In this document: positions 8,601 to 17,412 of the stretch, in pieces
How positions within the stretch are numbered: the stretch's first letter is position 1
Layout of the letters: each line of letters begins with the position of its first letter
Assembly (NCBI GenBank): GCA_964373815.1
Contig: CAYJWI010000007.1
Span: 1 to 49,546, forward strand
Direction of reading: 5' to 3'
DNA length: 49,546 nt
From: UBA10205 sp964373815
Lineage (GTDB): Archaea; Iainarchaeota; Iainarchaeia; Iainarchaeales; Iainarchaeaceae
The notes under the pieces: generated by a model
What the model saw: the letters and a program-made list of their open reading frames with translations, nothing else
Database searches by the model: none
What the model was told of the DNA's origin: nothing
Translations under genes and position numbers: made by a program

Positions 8601-9499
8601 TCAAAGTGACGGACACCGCAAACAAGCCGGTGCCTAATGCAACCATAAAGATTTATTCGAATGAATCAGGCGTGCGCACATTTTACATTGGCGGGACAGC
8701 GGACGCGGCGGGAGAGTTTTTAGCCCCCTTTGCGGCATTTGCGGAGGGCCAGATATCATTTGATGTGAACGCATCGAAAAGCGGCTACATCGAGGCGACA
8801 AAGAGCATCGGGGTTGGCAGGAACGTGAACCTGCTTCCAAAAACCGATTGCATAACCGTCAACGGCGCCGCAGCGGATATGGCATTGCTGGGCATTTCGC
8901 AGATGGGAGGCAGCGCCTCGTTCACTGTCACCAATTCGAGCTGCAAGAGGGAAGTGAAGGTCCTGCTCCAGAAGCACTCTGAGAGCGATATAACAATAAA
9001 AAAGGATGGCGCGCTCTACAATTTCAACCCGGCCACGCTTGTTTCTTTGCCGGAGAACGCTTCGCAAACCTTCCAGGTGTTTTCAGACAGGCAGTTCGGC
9101 ATACACCCAATCTACCTGCTCGCAAAATTCGAGAATTCGCAAACCCTGTTAAACGCAGGCACATTGAGGGCGAGGGTTTTCGATGAAAGCACGAGGCTCA
9201 TTGTCGAAAGGCTTACGGGCGATGGGCAGCACAACTTCTTGCTTGATTTGGTTGACGGCAAGGAATCATTGAGGATACTAAACAACGCCTACGCCGGCAT
9301 CGAGGAAGCGGGATACCCGACAACCGACCTCTACTCGACTTTCAGGAACACGCTTGTAATCAACCCAACCGAAACCTTGAGGGACCGGGAAAACGGCTCG
9401 AGCGAACAGCGCCTTGACATCGGCATAAGGCAGCAGTTGCCGAATAGGTTCTTTTTAATCACGGCAGAGGATTATTATGAAGGGCAAGGGGGCGGATGA
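5666..9499 (+). CDS. Giant membrane-anchored protein with repeated Ig-like/carboxypeptidase-regulatory-like domains
   Basis: About 1277 residues from ATG 5666. The N-terminus has a short amphipathic region, then one strong membrane segment (PSFLLLLLLLLFSMFGMLVAF) around residues 50-72, so the rest should face outward. From about residue 118 to 690 come roughly five beta-sandwich repeats of the carboxypeptidase-regulatory or Cna-B kind, each with a turn such as GEAIEGALVTL, NPVAGASATL or GKPVAGAKVSF followed by TDAFGEF- or TDSAGKT-like strands. A further Ig-like unit near residues 975-1060 contains NKPVPNATIKIYSNE. Scattered Cys pairs could form disulfides. No enzyme motif was seen. It is the first gene of a four-gene operon; the next start follows its stop without a gap. 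Likely cell-surface scaffold or adhesion role, by inference. Confidence 0.8.
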   Translation: MLEDFVAKLKGFYYFFEDRYYAILDILDEKIPVYQVVDRVDLYVPSFLLLLLLLLFSMFGMLVAFGGEGGFLEPIAKPLAPLLDPIRALFAEGGPLEPVGKFIAGVFDPLLRLLGINQGTARFIVQGDGGEAIEGALVTLSSQGKSEAKTTDAFGEFRTTFFGKNVKVDAQKQGYENFSGRIDISPRRQYSIELASSAFGGLKKIFFELRDEQNNLIPATSDVSMEFSCTGQRIAPASFTKKGNYHAVLVQQSCGILGVTINATGYEQARENVEVSLQETVVKVVLSRKQLFADLRALVVDEDSGVAIEGVSLTLKSGGVTVIQAGSTDETGVKVIPRVPAGSYFIEAVPGGGSGYSLQRSDEFNVGALQFSSGEPYEITIALKRADSSRKLLVKFLDSSTQNPVAGASATLVIDGGVSSVSKDSGQNGSVEFINLPATGEFRVIAKHPDYVLNASQALEVSTPGAQKTNEVRLVKATSSNSGSVGIKVSDFAGQPVVNASTLLYLKSIPFPVSSARTGSSGIADQNNLPPGDYNAYAEKNIDGIAFSNSSGTKTLAQGQSIILPIVLVTTSGEIGALVVDSAGKPVAGAKVSFIDKPTGKKLAEEQTDSAGKTRAISLRADKRPFLRVQKAGYYTFNSFDYAILPNSKQTVAITLAKSEPPEFNSFDIQLVEVLKSDMRKATRIEDNKAYYFRFNVLAPSAALAARAVFRAGLEQNLSLQNDVVSIRGISSSLGSAVYSSCYTAGNNYADCDAGGAQKDAKQAVLSMGDINAGVYEVLVNAFVKEVADAQEDATRIEMRYGAKATIQGSVVEKPAAQELYLWSQLLNDSICTVDCGLEFELSLQDEGKEVFPSPLALEERKTYTLLQNVNYKVKYRIVNRSGENFENVSLKISNDNQALSLATQQVQIGRLANGSSAEGEFSFSTPKNTESAALDLNLMLAKKGESARVFFKVSNLKAMRISLAPDYLDAGKPNSILVKVTDTANKPVPNATIKIYSNESGVRTFYIGGTADAAGEFLAPFAAFAEGQISFDVNASKSGYIEATKSIGVGRNVNLLPKTDCITVNGAAADMALLGISQMGGSASFTVTNSSCKREVKVLLQKHSESDITIKKDGALYNFNPATLVSLPENASQTFQVFSDRQFGIHPIYLLAKFENSQTLLNAGTLRARVFDESTRLIVERLTGDGQHNFLLDLVDGKESLRILNNAYAGIEEAGYPTTDLYSTFRNTLVINPTETLRDRENGSSEQRLDIGIRQQLPNRFFLITAEDYYEGQGGG

Positions 9500-11236
9500 A
9501 TGCTGAGAAGCGGGATGGCGGGCCATTTCGGGCGGGGTGCATCGGCTGCAATATTCCTGCTCCTGCTTGCCGTGCTGGCCCCAAATGCGGGTGCAGAAGC
9601 GCTTTACAGCGGCTACCTTGAAATCAGCCTTGACGCTGGCCCCTTCAATGCCGGAGGGGAAGTTTCAGGAAAGTTCATCGTGACAAATTCCGAGGCTATT
9701 TCATTCAATGACGGGAAAATAATCGCGGAAATCGTTTCGGGAAACCGGAATTCACTAGGCTACCCTTCCCAGCTTTCTGACGCTGGCGTGATTATCTCGG
9801 AAAAAGCTTTTGATGCCCCGCTCCTCTCTGGGCAAAATAAAGAGATACCTTTTTCAATAAGCCTTCCTGAAAACCTTTCTTCAGGCACTTACACGCTCGA
9901 TGCATATTACAGGACAGGGAGAACGCCGATAATCGGGATAGCGCACATATTCATCTCCCCCGTGAGCGCTGAATTCGAGCTCGCCGGCAGCGGGGATGGG
10001 CCAACAATCAACATTGTAAGGACGAAAACTGTTTTCAACGGAGTCGCGGGGCCCGTGGGGCCGCCCACAGAACCTGGCAGCACCATTGCCGGAAAAGTTT
10101 TCCTTTTAAATCCCTCATCTTCAGATGCGCAGGGGATAGAAGTTTTCGCAGGCCTCTGCCCTTGGGATGACACAGCATGCGCTTCATTCATTTCGCAGGA
10201 TTCAAAACAGCTCAGCGTTCCCGCAGGCGGGGAAGCGGACGTGGGCATTTCCCTCAAGGTCCCCTCGCTTCCCGGCGCCTATGCGATAAGAATAGAAGCG
10301 AGAAAGGACGGGAAGATGCTCGCGCTCTACAGGAACCGCGCCATAGTTACAGGCGGCACCGCAAGGATTAGGAAATTCGACATTTCAGCGCCTGAACTGA
10401 ATGCCGGGCAGCAGGCAACGCTCAAACTCCTGCTCGGCTCTTCGCCTGACCATTACACTTTCCCATCATTCGACAGTTTTTCACTGAACGCCTGGGTGGA
10501 GGCAGGGGGGAAAAAGATTTTCGAAAAAACCGAGCAAGTTGCCTCAATGCCTTTCGAGGAAGTGGAAAGGGGATTCTCCTTCTCTTTCGCGCCGGCGCAG
10601 GATTACAAAACATTCACAGTGTGCTCTTCCGTCACAAAAAATTCCGTGGAGTTTGACAAATACTGCTTTGACGTCGTGCCGCTCGAAAAAACCATTGGGG
10701 ATGCAAAAGGCAGGATCGAAGTTGAAACAAATTATTCCAGGGAATCCTCAATACTTTCAGTCAGCATCTGCGGAGTCGGCGTGGACGGCAACCCGGAGAG
10801 CCTTGATGTCGGCTACACGCTGCTCAATTCCAATTCCTCGGAAAAGCTGAGGGAGTCGGAAGTAAAAGGGGAAACCTGCTTTTCTGATGCGGTGCCGGTT
10901 TCTGCAGGGAAATACTTGTTGATAGCCGAGGATTTGAAGAACGGCTCCCAATTCAACAAAACAATTGACATTTCCGCAACCCCGCTTTCCTGCATCGGGG
11001 AAGGGAAAGTGCTCTGCCAAAATCCGGAGTCCTGCGATGGTGAGGCTTTCCAGACAGACGATGGGCTTTGCTGCAGCGGCAAGTGCGCCCTTGAAAAAGC
11101 GTCGGGAAGCATAAAGGAAACCGGGGAAACTGCACAGGAACCCGCCCTGCTAGTCATCCTGCTCGCGGCTGCCGTGATACTGGTGTTTGTCGTGGTATTT
11201 TTCTTTTCCGGCAAGAGGGGAAGTGATAGCCAATGA
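9500..11236 (+). CDS. Secreted protein with C-terminal membrane anchor, unknown
   Basis: 578 residues, starting on the base after the previous stop (TGA then ATG). The N-terminus is a signal peptide with hydrophobic core AAIFLLLLAVLAPNAGA. The ectodomain looks like several beta-sandwich domains (FNAGGEVSGKFIVTNS, GTYTLDAYYRTG, PGAYAIRIEAR). A Cys-rich module near residues 495-530 (GLCCSGKC) precedes one C-terminal membrane helix (LLVILLAAAVILVFVVVFFF) and a short basic end. Topology is therefore outside with a C-terminal anchor. It overlaps the next gene by 4 bases (ATGA), so translation is coupled. Probably part of the same surface assembly as its neighbours. Confidence 0.8.
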   Translation: MLRSGMAGHFGRGASAAIFLLLLAVLAPNAGAEALYSGYLEISLDAGPFNAGGEVSGKFIVTNSEAISFNDGKIIAEIVSGNRNSLGYPSQLSDAGVIISEKAFDAPLLSGQNKEIPFSISLPENLSSGTYTLDAYYRTGRTPIIGIAHIFISPVSAEFELAGSGDGPTINIVRTKTVFNGVAGPVGPPTEPGSTIAGKVFLLNPSSSDAQGIEVFAGLCPWDDTACASFISQDSKQLSVPAGGEADVGISLKVPSLPGAYAIRIEARKDGKMLALYRNRAIVTGGTARIRKFDISAPELNAGQQATLKLLLGSSPDHYTFPSFDSFSLNAWVEAGGKKIFEKTEQVASMPFEEVERGFSFSFAPAQDYKTFTVCSSVTKNSVEFDKYCFDVVPLEKTIGDAKGRIEVETNYSRESSILSVSICGVGVDGNPESLDVGYTLLNSNSSEKLRESEVKGETCFSDAVPVSAGKYLLIAEDLKNGSQFNKTIDISATPLSCIGEGKVLCQNPESCDGEAFQTDDGLCCSGKCALEKASGSIKETGETAQEPALLVILLAAAVILVFVVVFFFSGKRGSDSQ

Positions 11237-14200
11237 GGAAACATTTTTTCTTTTTGGCAGTTGCCTTGATACTCCTAGCTTTCACGCTTCCGGATGTTTC
11301 AGCAAAGGGAAGGCACTGCTTCACGCTCAATTTCCAGGGGGCGAGCATGGACTTCAATTTCAGCGGCCCTTTCCAGGCAATCCCCGGCAGCGGCGGCATA
11401 ACAAGGTTCGCGGTTCCAGAAGGCACAGACTTTATCATAGACAACATACAACGCTACACTTACGCCTGCGCTGACGGCGGGGACGTAGGCGCCGCACTTC
11501 CAGTAAGGGTGATAGAGATTTTCCCGAACGGCGAGGAACTCGAAACTGCACACAATTATTCTTCCAGTGGCTATAACCCTGCCTGCGAAGGCGGGCTTGC
11601 GCTATTCGGGGACACGAGCTTCAAGGCATACACTTTTTCCGCAAGCGGGGTCTACAATTTCAGGGTGGAGTATTCCACGAACGCGAGCGGCACCTCATGG
11701 AGGCCATACAGGAACATCCAGGTGCTCGTGGGCCCGGGCTCTATAAAGGTTTTGCCTGCGCAGGGCACCACCATCGGGCTCAAGAACAGCATTTATGAAA
11801 GGGAAAACTCGAAGGATTCGGATTTTTACTGGGAGATAAGGAACACCGGCAACATCGATGTCAACCTCCTCAATGTGGAAGCGTCTCCCTGCGGCACCTC
11901 GCTTCTCGGCCAATGCTCCTTCCCAAATTTTACCCCCGGCTCGAGGATAGTGAAGGCGAAGGAGTCTTACATACTAAAAGAGAGGGTGAATGTGCAGCTA
12001 CCGCAAAATTCCCCGGAAAACGAAATCCTCGGGGTGAATGTGAGGTTCAAGGACATCTACGGCCTTGCGGAAATAGACACAAACAGCCAGCTCATAGCAA
12101 TTGACCAGAACGTGAGCTTTAATGTCGTTGCCGCTGCCTACGCCCCTTACGCGAAAGAAGGGCATTTCACAATCACCCAATCCAATGCAAATTACTTCGT
12201 GCAGGTCTGCACGGATTCCGCGGCAAACGCCTACCATAGCGAGCCGCTTTTCGGAATGGAAGTCTACGATGATGTGGGCAACCAAGTCGCCGCCGCAAAC
12301 TTCCACTCAATCACGAATTGCTCGAACCCTATAGCGGTTGAGCGCCTCATCAACCAGGGCAAGGAATTGTATGATGAGTTCAGCGTTTCGCCTGACAAGA
12401 TAGGAAAAACCTATACATGGAAGCTCGAGGGCCTTGTAGGCACCAATGCCGACACGGCCTTTGGGGCAGCAACTTACAAAAGCGATTACGCAAGGATAGG
12501 CATTGTCGGCCAGGACGACCCTGCAAGGCCGCCGGGCCCGAACAGGCCAGTCAACCCGAACAACCCTGCCCCGCCGCGGCTGGGGAATTTCGTGGTCAGG
12601 GAGCGCCTCGGCCCGCAAATCATTGTGCACTCGCCCGATGCCCCAATCCAAAGCTTTATCGTGAACGCCTTTGAGAGGACTAAAAGGCTCGGCCTCTTCA
12701 CCCCTGAAATCGCCGAACAGAACCACAGCCCAACAGCTTATTACCTCACAAACCTTACTATAGGGTATGATGTGGACGAGCACAATGCCGTGGTATTCAA
12801 TGCTGGGGCACCTACGAGGAGAGCCTTTGACGGGAACACCGAAGTCTTCATCACCCCGAATCGGAATGTTTTTGCAAAAACAAAGGCAATAAGAAGGCTG
12901 CCAACCGACGCCCCTTTCACTGACCTCAATGTAGTGTGGATTGACAAGGAAAAATTCATGCTCGAATTCGACACAGGCGCGGTCGGCCTTTGCAGGGACC
13001 TTGACGGCAAGGCAATCGGGAACACGGGGGAGAGCGCAAAACCGCACGTAAAGTACGAGTGGAGGCCAAAGCTCATTTCGGAGGACGAGTGCGACACAGC
13101 GAACCCTGGCTACTCCGTCTGCGACTCGACGCAGTTCTCGGTTGTCCTTATAAGAAAGCTCAACAGGATTTCAAGCCTTGCCAGCCAAGGAAAGCGCGAC
13201 CTTGCGGCCCAGGAAACCCGTTTTTCGGCATACATCATGAAGGATGGCTTTTCCCCGGATTTCAGAAGCGACTTCGACTATTACATGAAAAACATTTTCT
13301 TTGCGGGAGACGACCTCAACTATGTTTCAAAATGGTCAAAGTATTTCACAGACCCGAATCGCATGTACTTTGACAATCTCAGCAACCCATCTGACCTGGC
13401 CATTTTGCCAGAACCCGGATTATATGAAGTGGCAATCGAGTTTGAATTCGATCCAGGCGCAAAGCCATTCCAGCTCTTCGACGTGCAGGGAAGGCCGAAC
13501 TCGAAGATGACAATTTATTTCACGAAGGACAAGGGGGTTTCCCTTCCGGCGAATCTGCTCTACAGCCTGCCAATTGACGGGACGCTGGGCACGAACCCCG
13601 GCATAACGGGTTCTCATAGGGTCGGTTATGGGATAGGATTCAGGGGCGCAATAGTGGATGTCTCTGTGGACAGCTCTTCGCCAGGTTCGCTTGTGCAAAC
13701 AACCCCCATGGCCCAGGGAAGCGCGCCGCTCGCGGTTGTGGATGTAAACAAGTACGGCACATTCTTCGGCACGCACAAGGAAAGGGCGGGCCAGCTGCTT
13801 TTCATTTCGGATAACGGGGATGGCACATATTCGATGAAGTTCTCGCCCTCAAACCCACTGCCGGCAATAATCAAGGCACAGGGCAACGGCAAAACCATTT
13901 CAGCGGCCTACTCTATAATAGATTCGCAGGCCCCACTGAACGCCGGGCCATTCCTTACAAGGCTTGTGGAGATAGGGTATGGAACAGGGAATGCGGTTTT
14001 ATGCAAAGACACGTCTTCGCCAGGGCCGCAGGTTTTGCTCCCTGCCTTTGCCGGCACTGACAGGCAGAGGTCGTCCTATTCAAGCGCAGTTGCCTGTTCC
14101 CTTGTTTCCGCTGTCTCGGCGGAAAACGTTTACACATTCGAAAAGGAAACAGCGGCGAGCTCGAACGCTTACCTCGAAACAATCTTCTACACGCCTTATG

Positions 14201-14541
14201 GCAGAGTCGTAAGCATCAGGAATGCGTGCGCTTCGCAGGGGGTGTTCTATATAGCAAGGCTCGATTCCGACGCAGAGCTTGCGGGCCTTAAGGAGCTTCG
14301 CGGCAACCAGCCTTCTTTCGAGTTCGACTCCCCCACAAAGGGCGTCGCAACAATCGCGGATGCGCTTGCCACAATACCGCAAGGCAAAGGGTGCCTGCTC
14401 GGGGCCTCCCAAAAAACAGGCAACATAATAAAGCCGGTAAATGTCGGGGTTTGGTGGAACGAGGAGAAGCTCATAAAGGATTTCAGGCAGAGCAATGCAG
14501 TGAAGGCGGCTATACCGAACATAAGCGCGTGCACGGGCTGA
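11233..14541 (+). CDS. Large secreted protein, unknown function
   Basis: 1102 residues. A clear signal peptide (FFFLAVALILLAF, cut near SAKG) starts it; no C-terminal membrane helix is present, so it may be held by its operon partners or released. The N-terminal third has beta-rich segments and several Cys residues; near residue 430 there is a Pro/Asn-rich linker (RPPGPNRPVNPNNPAPP). The C-terminal half is a long mixed region with several aromatic-rich repeats of the type LFISDNGDGTYSMKFSP. No enzyme motif was recognised. Start ATG 11233 overlaps the stop of the previous gene. It belongs to the 5666-15077 operon. Confidence 0.8.
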   Translation: MRKHFFFLAVALILLAFTLPDVSAKGRHCFTLNFQGASMDFNFSGPFQAIPGSGGITRFAVPEGTDFIIDNIQRYTYACADGGDVGAALPVRVIEIFPNGEELETAHNYSSSGYNPACEGGLALFGDTSFKAYTFSASGVYNFRVEYSTNASGTSWRPYRNIQVLVGPGSIKVLPAQGTTIGLKNSIYERENSKDSDFYWEIRNTGNIDVNLLNVEASPCGTSLLGQCSFPNFTPGSRIVKAKESYILKERVNVQLPQNSPENEILGVNVRFKDIYGLAEIDTNSQLIAIDQNVSFNVVAAAYAPYAKEGHFTITQSNANYFVQVCTDSAANAYHSEPLFGMEVYDDVGNQVAAANFHSITNCSNPIAVERLINQGKELYDEFSVSPDKIGKTYTWKLEGLVGTNADTAFGAATYKSDYARIGIVGQDDPARPPGPNRPVNPNNPAPPRLGNFVVRERLGPQIIVHSPDAPIQSFIVNAFERTKRLGLFTPEIAEQNHSPTAYYLTNLTIGYDVDEHNAVVFNAGAPTRRAFDGNTEVFITPNRNVFAKTKAIRRLPTDAPFTDLNVVWIDKEKFMLEFDTGAVGLCRDLDGKAIGNTGESAKPHVKYEWRPKLISEDECDTANPGYSVCDSTQFSVVLIRKLNRISSLASQGKRDLAAQETRFSAYIMKDGFSPDFRSDFDYYMKNIFFAGDDLNYVSKWSKYFTDPNRMYFDNLSNPSDLAILPEPGLYEVAIEFEFDPGAKPFQLFDVQGRPNSKMTIYFTKDKGVSLPANLLYSLPIDGTLGTNPGITGSHRVGYGIGFRGAIVDVSVDSSSPGSLVQTTPMAQGSAPLAVVDVNKYGTFFGTHKERAGQLLFISDNGDGTYSMKFSPSNPLPAIIKAQGNGKTISAAYSIIDSQAPLNAGPFLTRLVEIGYGTGNAVLCKDTSSPGPQVLLPAFAGTDRQRSSYSSAVACSLVSAVSAENVYTFEKETAASSNAYLETIFYTPYGRVVSIRNACASQGVFYIARLDSDAELAGLKELRGNQPSFEFDSPTKGVATIADALATIPQGKGCLLGASQKTGNIIKPVNVGVWWNEEKLIKDFRQSNAVKAAIPNISACTG

Positions 14542-14546
14542 TCCGC

Positions 14547-15077
14547 ATGAAAGCAATGATTGTCCCCGGAAACAACGATGCCTCAATGGATGAAATTTGG
14601 TACCCTTACGCAAAGGCAGAACTCGAAAAAATCGGCCTCAGGGTAATTGCAAAGAGAATGCCTGATGCAGACCTTGCCAGGATGCAGTATTGGCTGCCGT
14701 TCATAGAAAAGGAAATCGGGCAGGGGGATGACGTAATACTTGTCGGCCACTCATCCGGCGCGCTTGCAATAATGCGCTATGCGCAAACCCACAAAGTGTG
14801 TGGATTGGTGCTTGTGGGCGCCTGCCACACCGACGGGGGCGATGCAAAGGAGAAATTCAGCGGTTATTATGACGCCCCCTGGGAGTGGGACAAGATAAGG
14901 AAAAACACGGAGTGGATAGTACAATTCGGCTCAGAAGACGACCCGTACATACCCCTCAACGAAATGCGCTATGTCAACGATAAACTCAAAACCGAGTATT
15001 TTGAATACTCTGACCGTGGGCATTTCATGGACCCGGAGTTCCCCGAATTGGTCGAAGCAATAAGGAAGAAATTATAG
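14547..15077 (+). CDS. RBBP9/YdeN-type serine hydrolase
   Basis: 176 residues from ATG 14547, five bases after the previous stop. This is a small alpha/beta-hydrolase of the RBBP9/YdeN family. The start VPGNNDAS and the nucleophile elbow GHSSGALA are visible; the other likely triad members are Asp in FGSEDDPYIP and His in DRGHFMD. Family members are cytoplasmic; the natural substrate is rarely known. Its place at the end of the surface-protein operon may be incidental or linked to processing of cell-surface components. The stop codon forms the first bases of the second hairpin repeat element. Confidence 0.85.
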   Translation: MKAMIVPGNNDASMDEIWYPYAKAELEKIGLRVIAKRMPDADLARMQYWLPFIEKEIGQGDDVILVGHSSGALAIMRYAQTHKVCGLVLVGACHTDGGDAKEKFSGYYDAPWEWDKIRKNTEWIVQFGSEDDPYIPLNEMRYVNDKLKTEYFEYSDRGHFMDPEFPELVEAIRKKL

Positions 15078-15145
15078 CAGGCCGCAAAAGTTTTTCGGCA
15101 TTATGGTGGTCTGCTAGCCCGCAGAATTACTTTATTGGTTTGCTA
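15075..15145. repeat. Two-hairpin repeat element, copy 2
   Basis: Related to 325-415. The first hairpin pairs 15075-15085 with 15106-15116 (11 pairs, two of them G-U) across a 20-base loop, with the shared core ATGGTGGTCTGCTAG. The second half is shorter than in copy 1, but GGTTTGCTA (15137-15145) is kept; its left arm is largely lost. The element begins exactly at the stop codon of the hydrolase gene, as a terminator-like RNA would. Confidence 0.55.
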
Positions 15146-15221
15146 TTAAGCTAAAACTGCAATCCCGCTCCCCCGCCTAAAGGTTTATCTACACCCTCCC
15201 TTTAATTAATACGGTATTTCA

Positions 15222-16211
15222 ATGGCGCAGGCGGCAAAGGGCAATGAAAACAGCTACCTCAAGTTCGGCATCCTCATCGTGCTCTTGCTCTCGCTCTCCT
15301 TCGTGCTCGTGCACTTCAATGTTGTCTCATGCGGCTTTTACTCCCAGCTAGGCTGCGACGTTTACTATTCGATAATCGCCGGCGGAAAGCCGAAAGTGCT
15401 CATAGTCCACTCGGATTCCGGCATGGGCGACCCTGATTACCTCTTCGAAGTGCTCAAGTCCCCGCGCTTCGGGGCGCGTGTTTCTATAAAGGAGCTAAAC
15501 CTCGTATCACTGCCCGAGCTTTCCGAAAACCAGCTCGTCATTGTTGAAAAGGCGAAGGTGATGGGCATTGAGGAGTTCCGTATTTTTGAGGATTATGTCA
15601 ACCGCGGCGGAAGGCTCGTGTGGGTCGGCGATGCCGGCACCGCAGCGCCGGAAACCGAGTCAGACAAGAACTATTTCCTGCAGTTCCGCGAAAGGAAGGC
15701 CGGCGGCTCGGCTGATTACATAGGCCCGTGGGCAAGGAAGCGTGGCAAGAGCCAGGTTTCATTCGACTACCTTATAGGCGTTGATTTCAGGGCAAATTAC
15801 TGCGAAATTTCGGATTGCACCAAGGATGAGATAGTGGGCAATTTGGATGTCGTGAATGCCGAGAAGAAGCACGTATACGGGCTCTCGCAGGGATTGCCGT
15901 TGTACGGCGATTTTTCCATTGTGCAGACCAATGATTCGGCCTATGCATCCACGCTCGCCTACCTCGAGTATGGCTCCTCGCTCACCGCAACCCCATTCGA
16001 TAATTATTTCTGGCTCAAGCAGGGGAAGCTGAATTTCGGCAAGGAATTCCCGTACATCGTCTCGAGCGGGGTGGGTGGAAGGGTCGCGTATTACGCATTC
16101 CCGCCGGAATTCGTTGTGAGCGACAAGATGCCAATCGACAAGAAGACCGGCGAGCGCGTACAGTACTGGGCGATAATGGAGAACATGTACTACGCGATGC
16201 TCTACAAGTGA
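15222..16211 (+). CDS. Membrane-anchored protein with a Rossmann/glutamine-amidotransferase-like domain
   Basis: 329 residues. One N-terminal membrane segment (FGILIVLLLSLSFVLVHF, residues about 15-32) is followed by an outer domain. From about residue 55 the sequence alternates strands and helices: KVLIVHSDSG, LVIVEKAKVMGIEEF, then FEDYVNRGGRLVWVGDAG, which is like the ThuA/class I glutamine-amidotransferase-type fold seen in many secreted archaeal and bacterial proteins. No catalytic Cys was found at the usual elbow, so enzymatic activity is doubtful. A possible TATA-like box lies near 15183-15189. The stop codon is directly followed by the stop of the convergent gene at 16212. Confidence 0.7.
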   Translation: MAQAAKGNENSYLKFGILIVLLLSLSFVLVHFNVVSCGFYSQLGCDVYYSIIAGGKPKVLIVHSDSGMGDPDYLFEVLKSPRFGARVSIKELNLVSLPELSENQLVIVEKAKVMGIEEFRIFEDYVNRGGRLVWVGDAGTAAPETESDKNYFLQFRERKAGGSADYIGPWARKRGKSQVSFDYLIGVDFRANYCEISDCTKDEIVGNLDVVNAEKKHVYGLSQGLPLYGDFSIVQTNDSAYASTLAYLEYGSSLTATPFDNYFWLKQGKLNFGKEFPYIVSSGVGGRVAYYAFPPEFVVSDKMPIDKKTGERVQYWAIMENMYYAMLYK

Positions 16212-16694
16212 TTACGGCAAATATTTCATTGAAGCGGTAAAATTATCCGGGGTTATAGGTGCACCCTGGTCCTTAAGGGCTTTCAACAATTTCGTGCCAC
16301 GGGGACCGTCAAAAAACCAAACCACGACTATAAGCCTTATTGCTTTTTCCTTGTGTTCAGGCTTCCACCCCCTGTCCCTTTCCACTTGTTCTTGGATGTT
16401 TTTCAATTCCAGTTCAGCCCTTTCCACTACCTGGCCTCCTAAGAGAGCTTTCATTTTTGATAGCACCATTGCGTTGCCACCGAATTTGGAAACCCCCTCC
16501 CTTAGGTAGTTTATCCTGGAATTAGCGCCTTGCAGGCTAACGGCTTGCTCTGCGGTTTCCAAAGTCCTGAAAAAAGCCTCAAAATAATCCCCATAAGCTG
16601 CCAGAAGCTTGCCCTCATACTCGGCCTGCAAATGGGCGCGCCTTTCCGCCATCAAAACTCTTTTTGGCTTAGTGTGGCGTATCGGTTCATGCAT
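16212..16694 (-). CDS. Unknown helical, charged protein
   Basis: About 160 residues from ATG 16694. Two ATG codons lie close together (16700 and 16694); GGAG at 16702-16705 is one base from the first and seven from the second, so the second is preferred. The frame is open to 16745, overlapping the aquaporin gene, but that part looks non-coding. The protein is mostly helical with an early basic stretch (HTKPKRVLMAERRAHLQAEYEG) and a Trp/Phe-containing C-terminal part (VVVWFFDGPRG). No family recognised. It follows the aquaporin gene on the same strand. Confidence 0.65.
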   Translation of the reverse strand: MHEPIRHTKPKRVLMAERRAHLQAEYEGKLLAAYGDYFEAFFRTLETAEQAVSLQGANSRINYLREGVSKFGGNAMVLSKMKALLGGQVVERAELELKNIQEQVERDRGWKPEHKEKAIRLIVVVWFFDGPRGTKLLKALKDQGAPITPDNFTASMKYLP

Positions 16695-16737
16695 GGCCAT
16701 GCTCCTTTTTTGGAATGAAAATAAAGTTTGAGGATTT

Positions 16738-17412
16738 TCACTCAAGCGCTTTCCTGTAAATCAGCGCGCCTACGAGCCCTCCTATTATGGGGCCTGCAAA
16801 GTAAATCCAGAGCTGCGCAAATGCCAATCCGCCTCCAATCACGGCAGGGCCGAATGAGCGCGCGGGGTTTAGCGATGCGCCTGAAAAAGGTATTGCGAAG
16901 AGGTGCGCCGCGAGCAGGTAAAATCCTATCGCGAGCCCTGCGTGGCCGGAAGTGTTTTTCTTCGAGGTCACTGAAAGAATCACTATCACGAAGACCGCGC
17001 TGGCGATTGTTTCCATCGCAAGGCCGGGGAGAAGGCCGAACGAGCCGACGGTTGTCTGGCCCGCAAACCCGCTCTTTGAAACAAGCAAGAGCAAAACCGC
17101 GCTCGCTATCAAAGCACCGCCGAACTGCGCAATGAGGTATCCCGGGACTTTTTCGAGGTCAAACTTTTTTACTGCTGCAAGTGCGATTGTGACCGCCGGG
17201 TTGAAGTGGCCGCCGGAAACAGGGCCGAGCGCATAAACAAGTGCCGCGAGTGTGAGGCCTGCGGTGATTGAAACTATCACCATGTTAATCGGCCCAAAGC
17301 TGCCTGTAAATGAGAGCGAGCCCGCTATGGCTGCGGTTATAGCGAAGACAAGCGTGAATGTGCCCGCGAACTCTGCAAAGATTTCCCTTGCCAATTTTCC
17401 ACCTAGAGGCAC
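16738..17412 (-). CDS. Aquaporin / MIP-family channel
   Basis: A six-helix membrane channel of the major intrinsic protein family, moving water, glycerol or other small neutral solutes. Both half-helix NPA motifs are present: HFNPAVTIA near residue 70 and SLNPARSFGP near residue 180. Length (224 residues) fits. Sequence alone does not settle water versus glycerol selectivity. The listed start is GTG 17412, overlapping the upstream gene by 10 bases. TTG 17394, just after AGGTGG, is an alternative that begins MAREIFAEFAG, as many family members do. Confidence 0.93.
   Translation of the reverse strand: MPLGGKLAREIFAEFAGTFTLVFAITAAIAGSLSFTGSFGPINMVIVSITAGLTLAALVYALGPVSGGHFNPAVTIALAAVKKFDLEKVPGYLIAQFGGALIASAVLLLLVSKSGFAGQTTVGSFGLLPGLAMETIASAVFVIVILSVTSKKNTSGHAGLAIGFYLLAAHLFAIPFSGASLNPARSFGPAVIGGGLAFAQLWIYFAGPIIGGLVGALIYRKALE

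Noticed and set aside
12307..13047. 246-residue minus-strand frame inside the 11233-14541 gene
   Set aside because: It lies fully antisense to a long coding gene with signal peptide, has no family resemblance or promoter, and is of the kind expected by chance opposite GC-rich codons.
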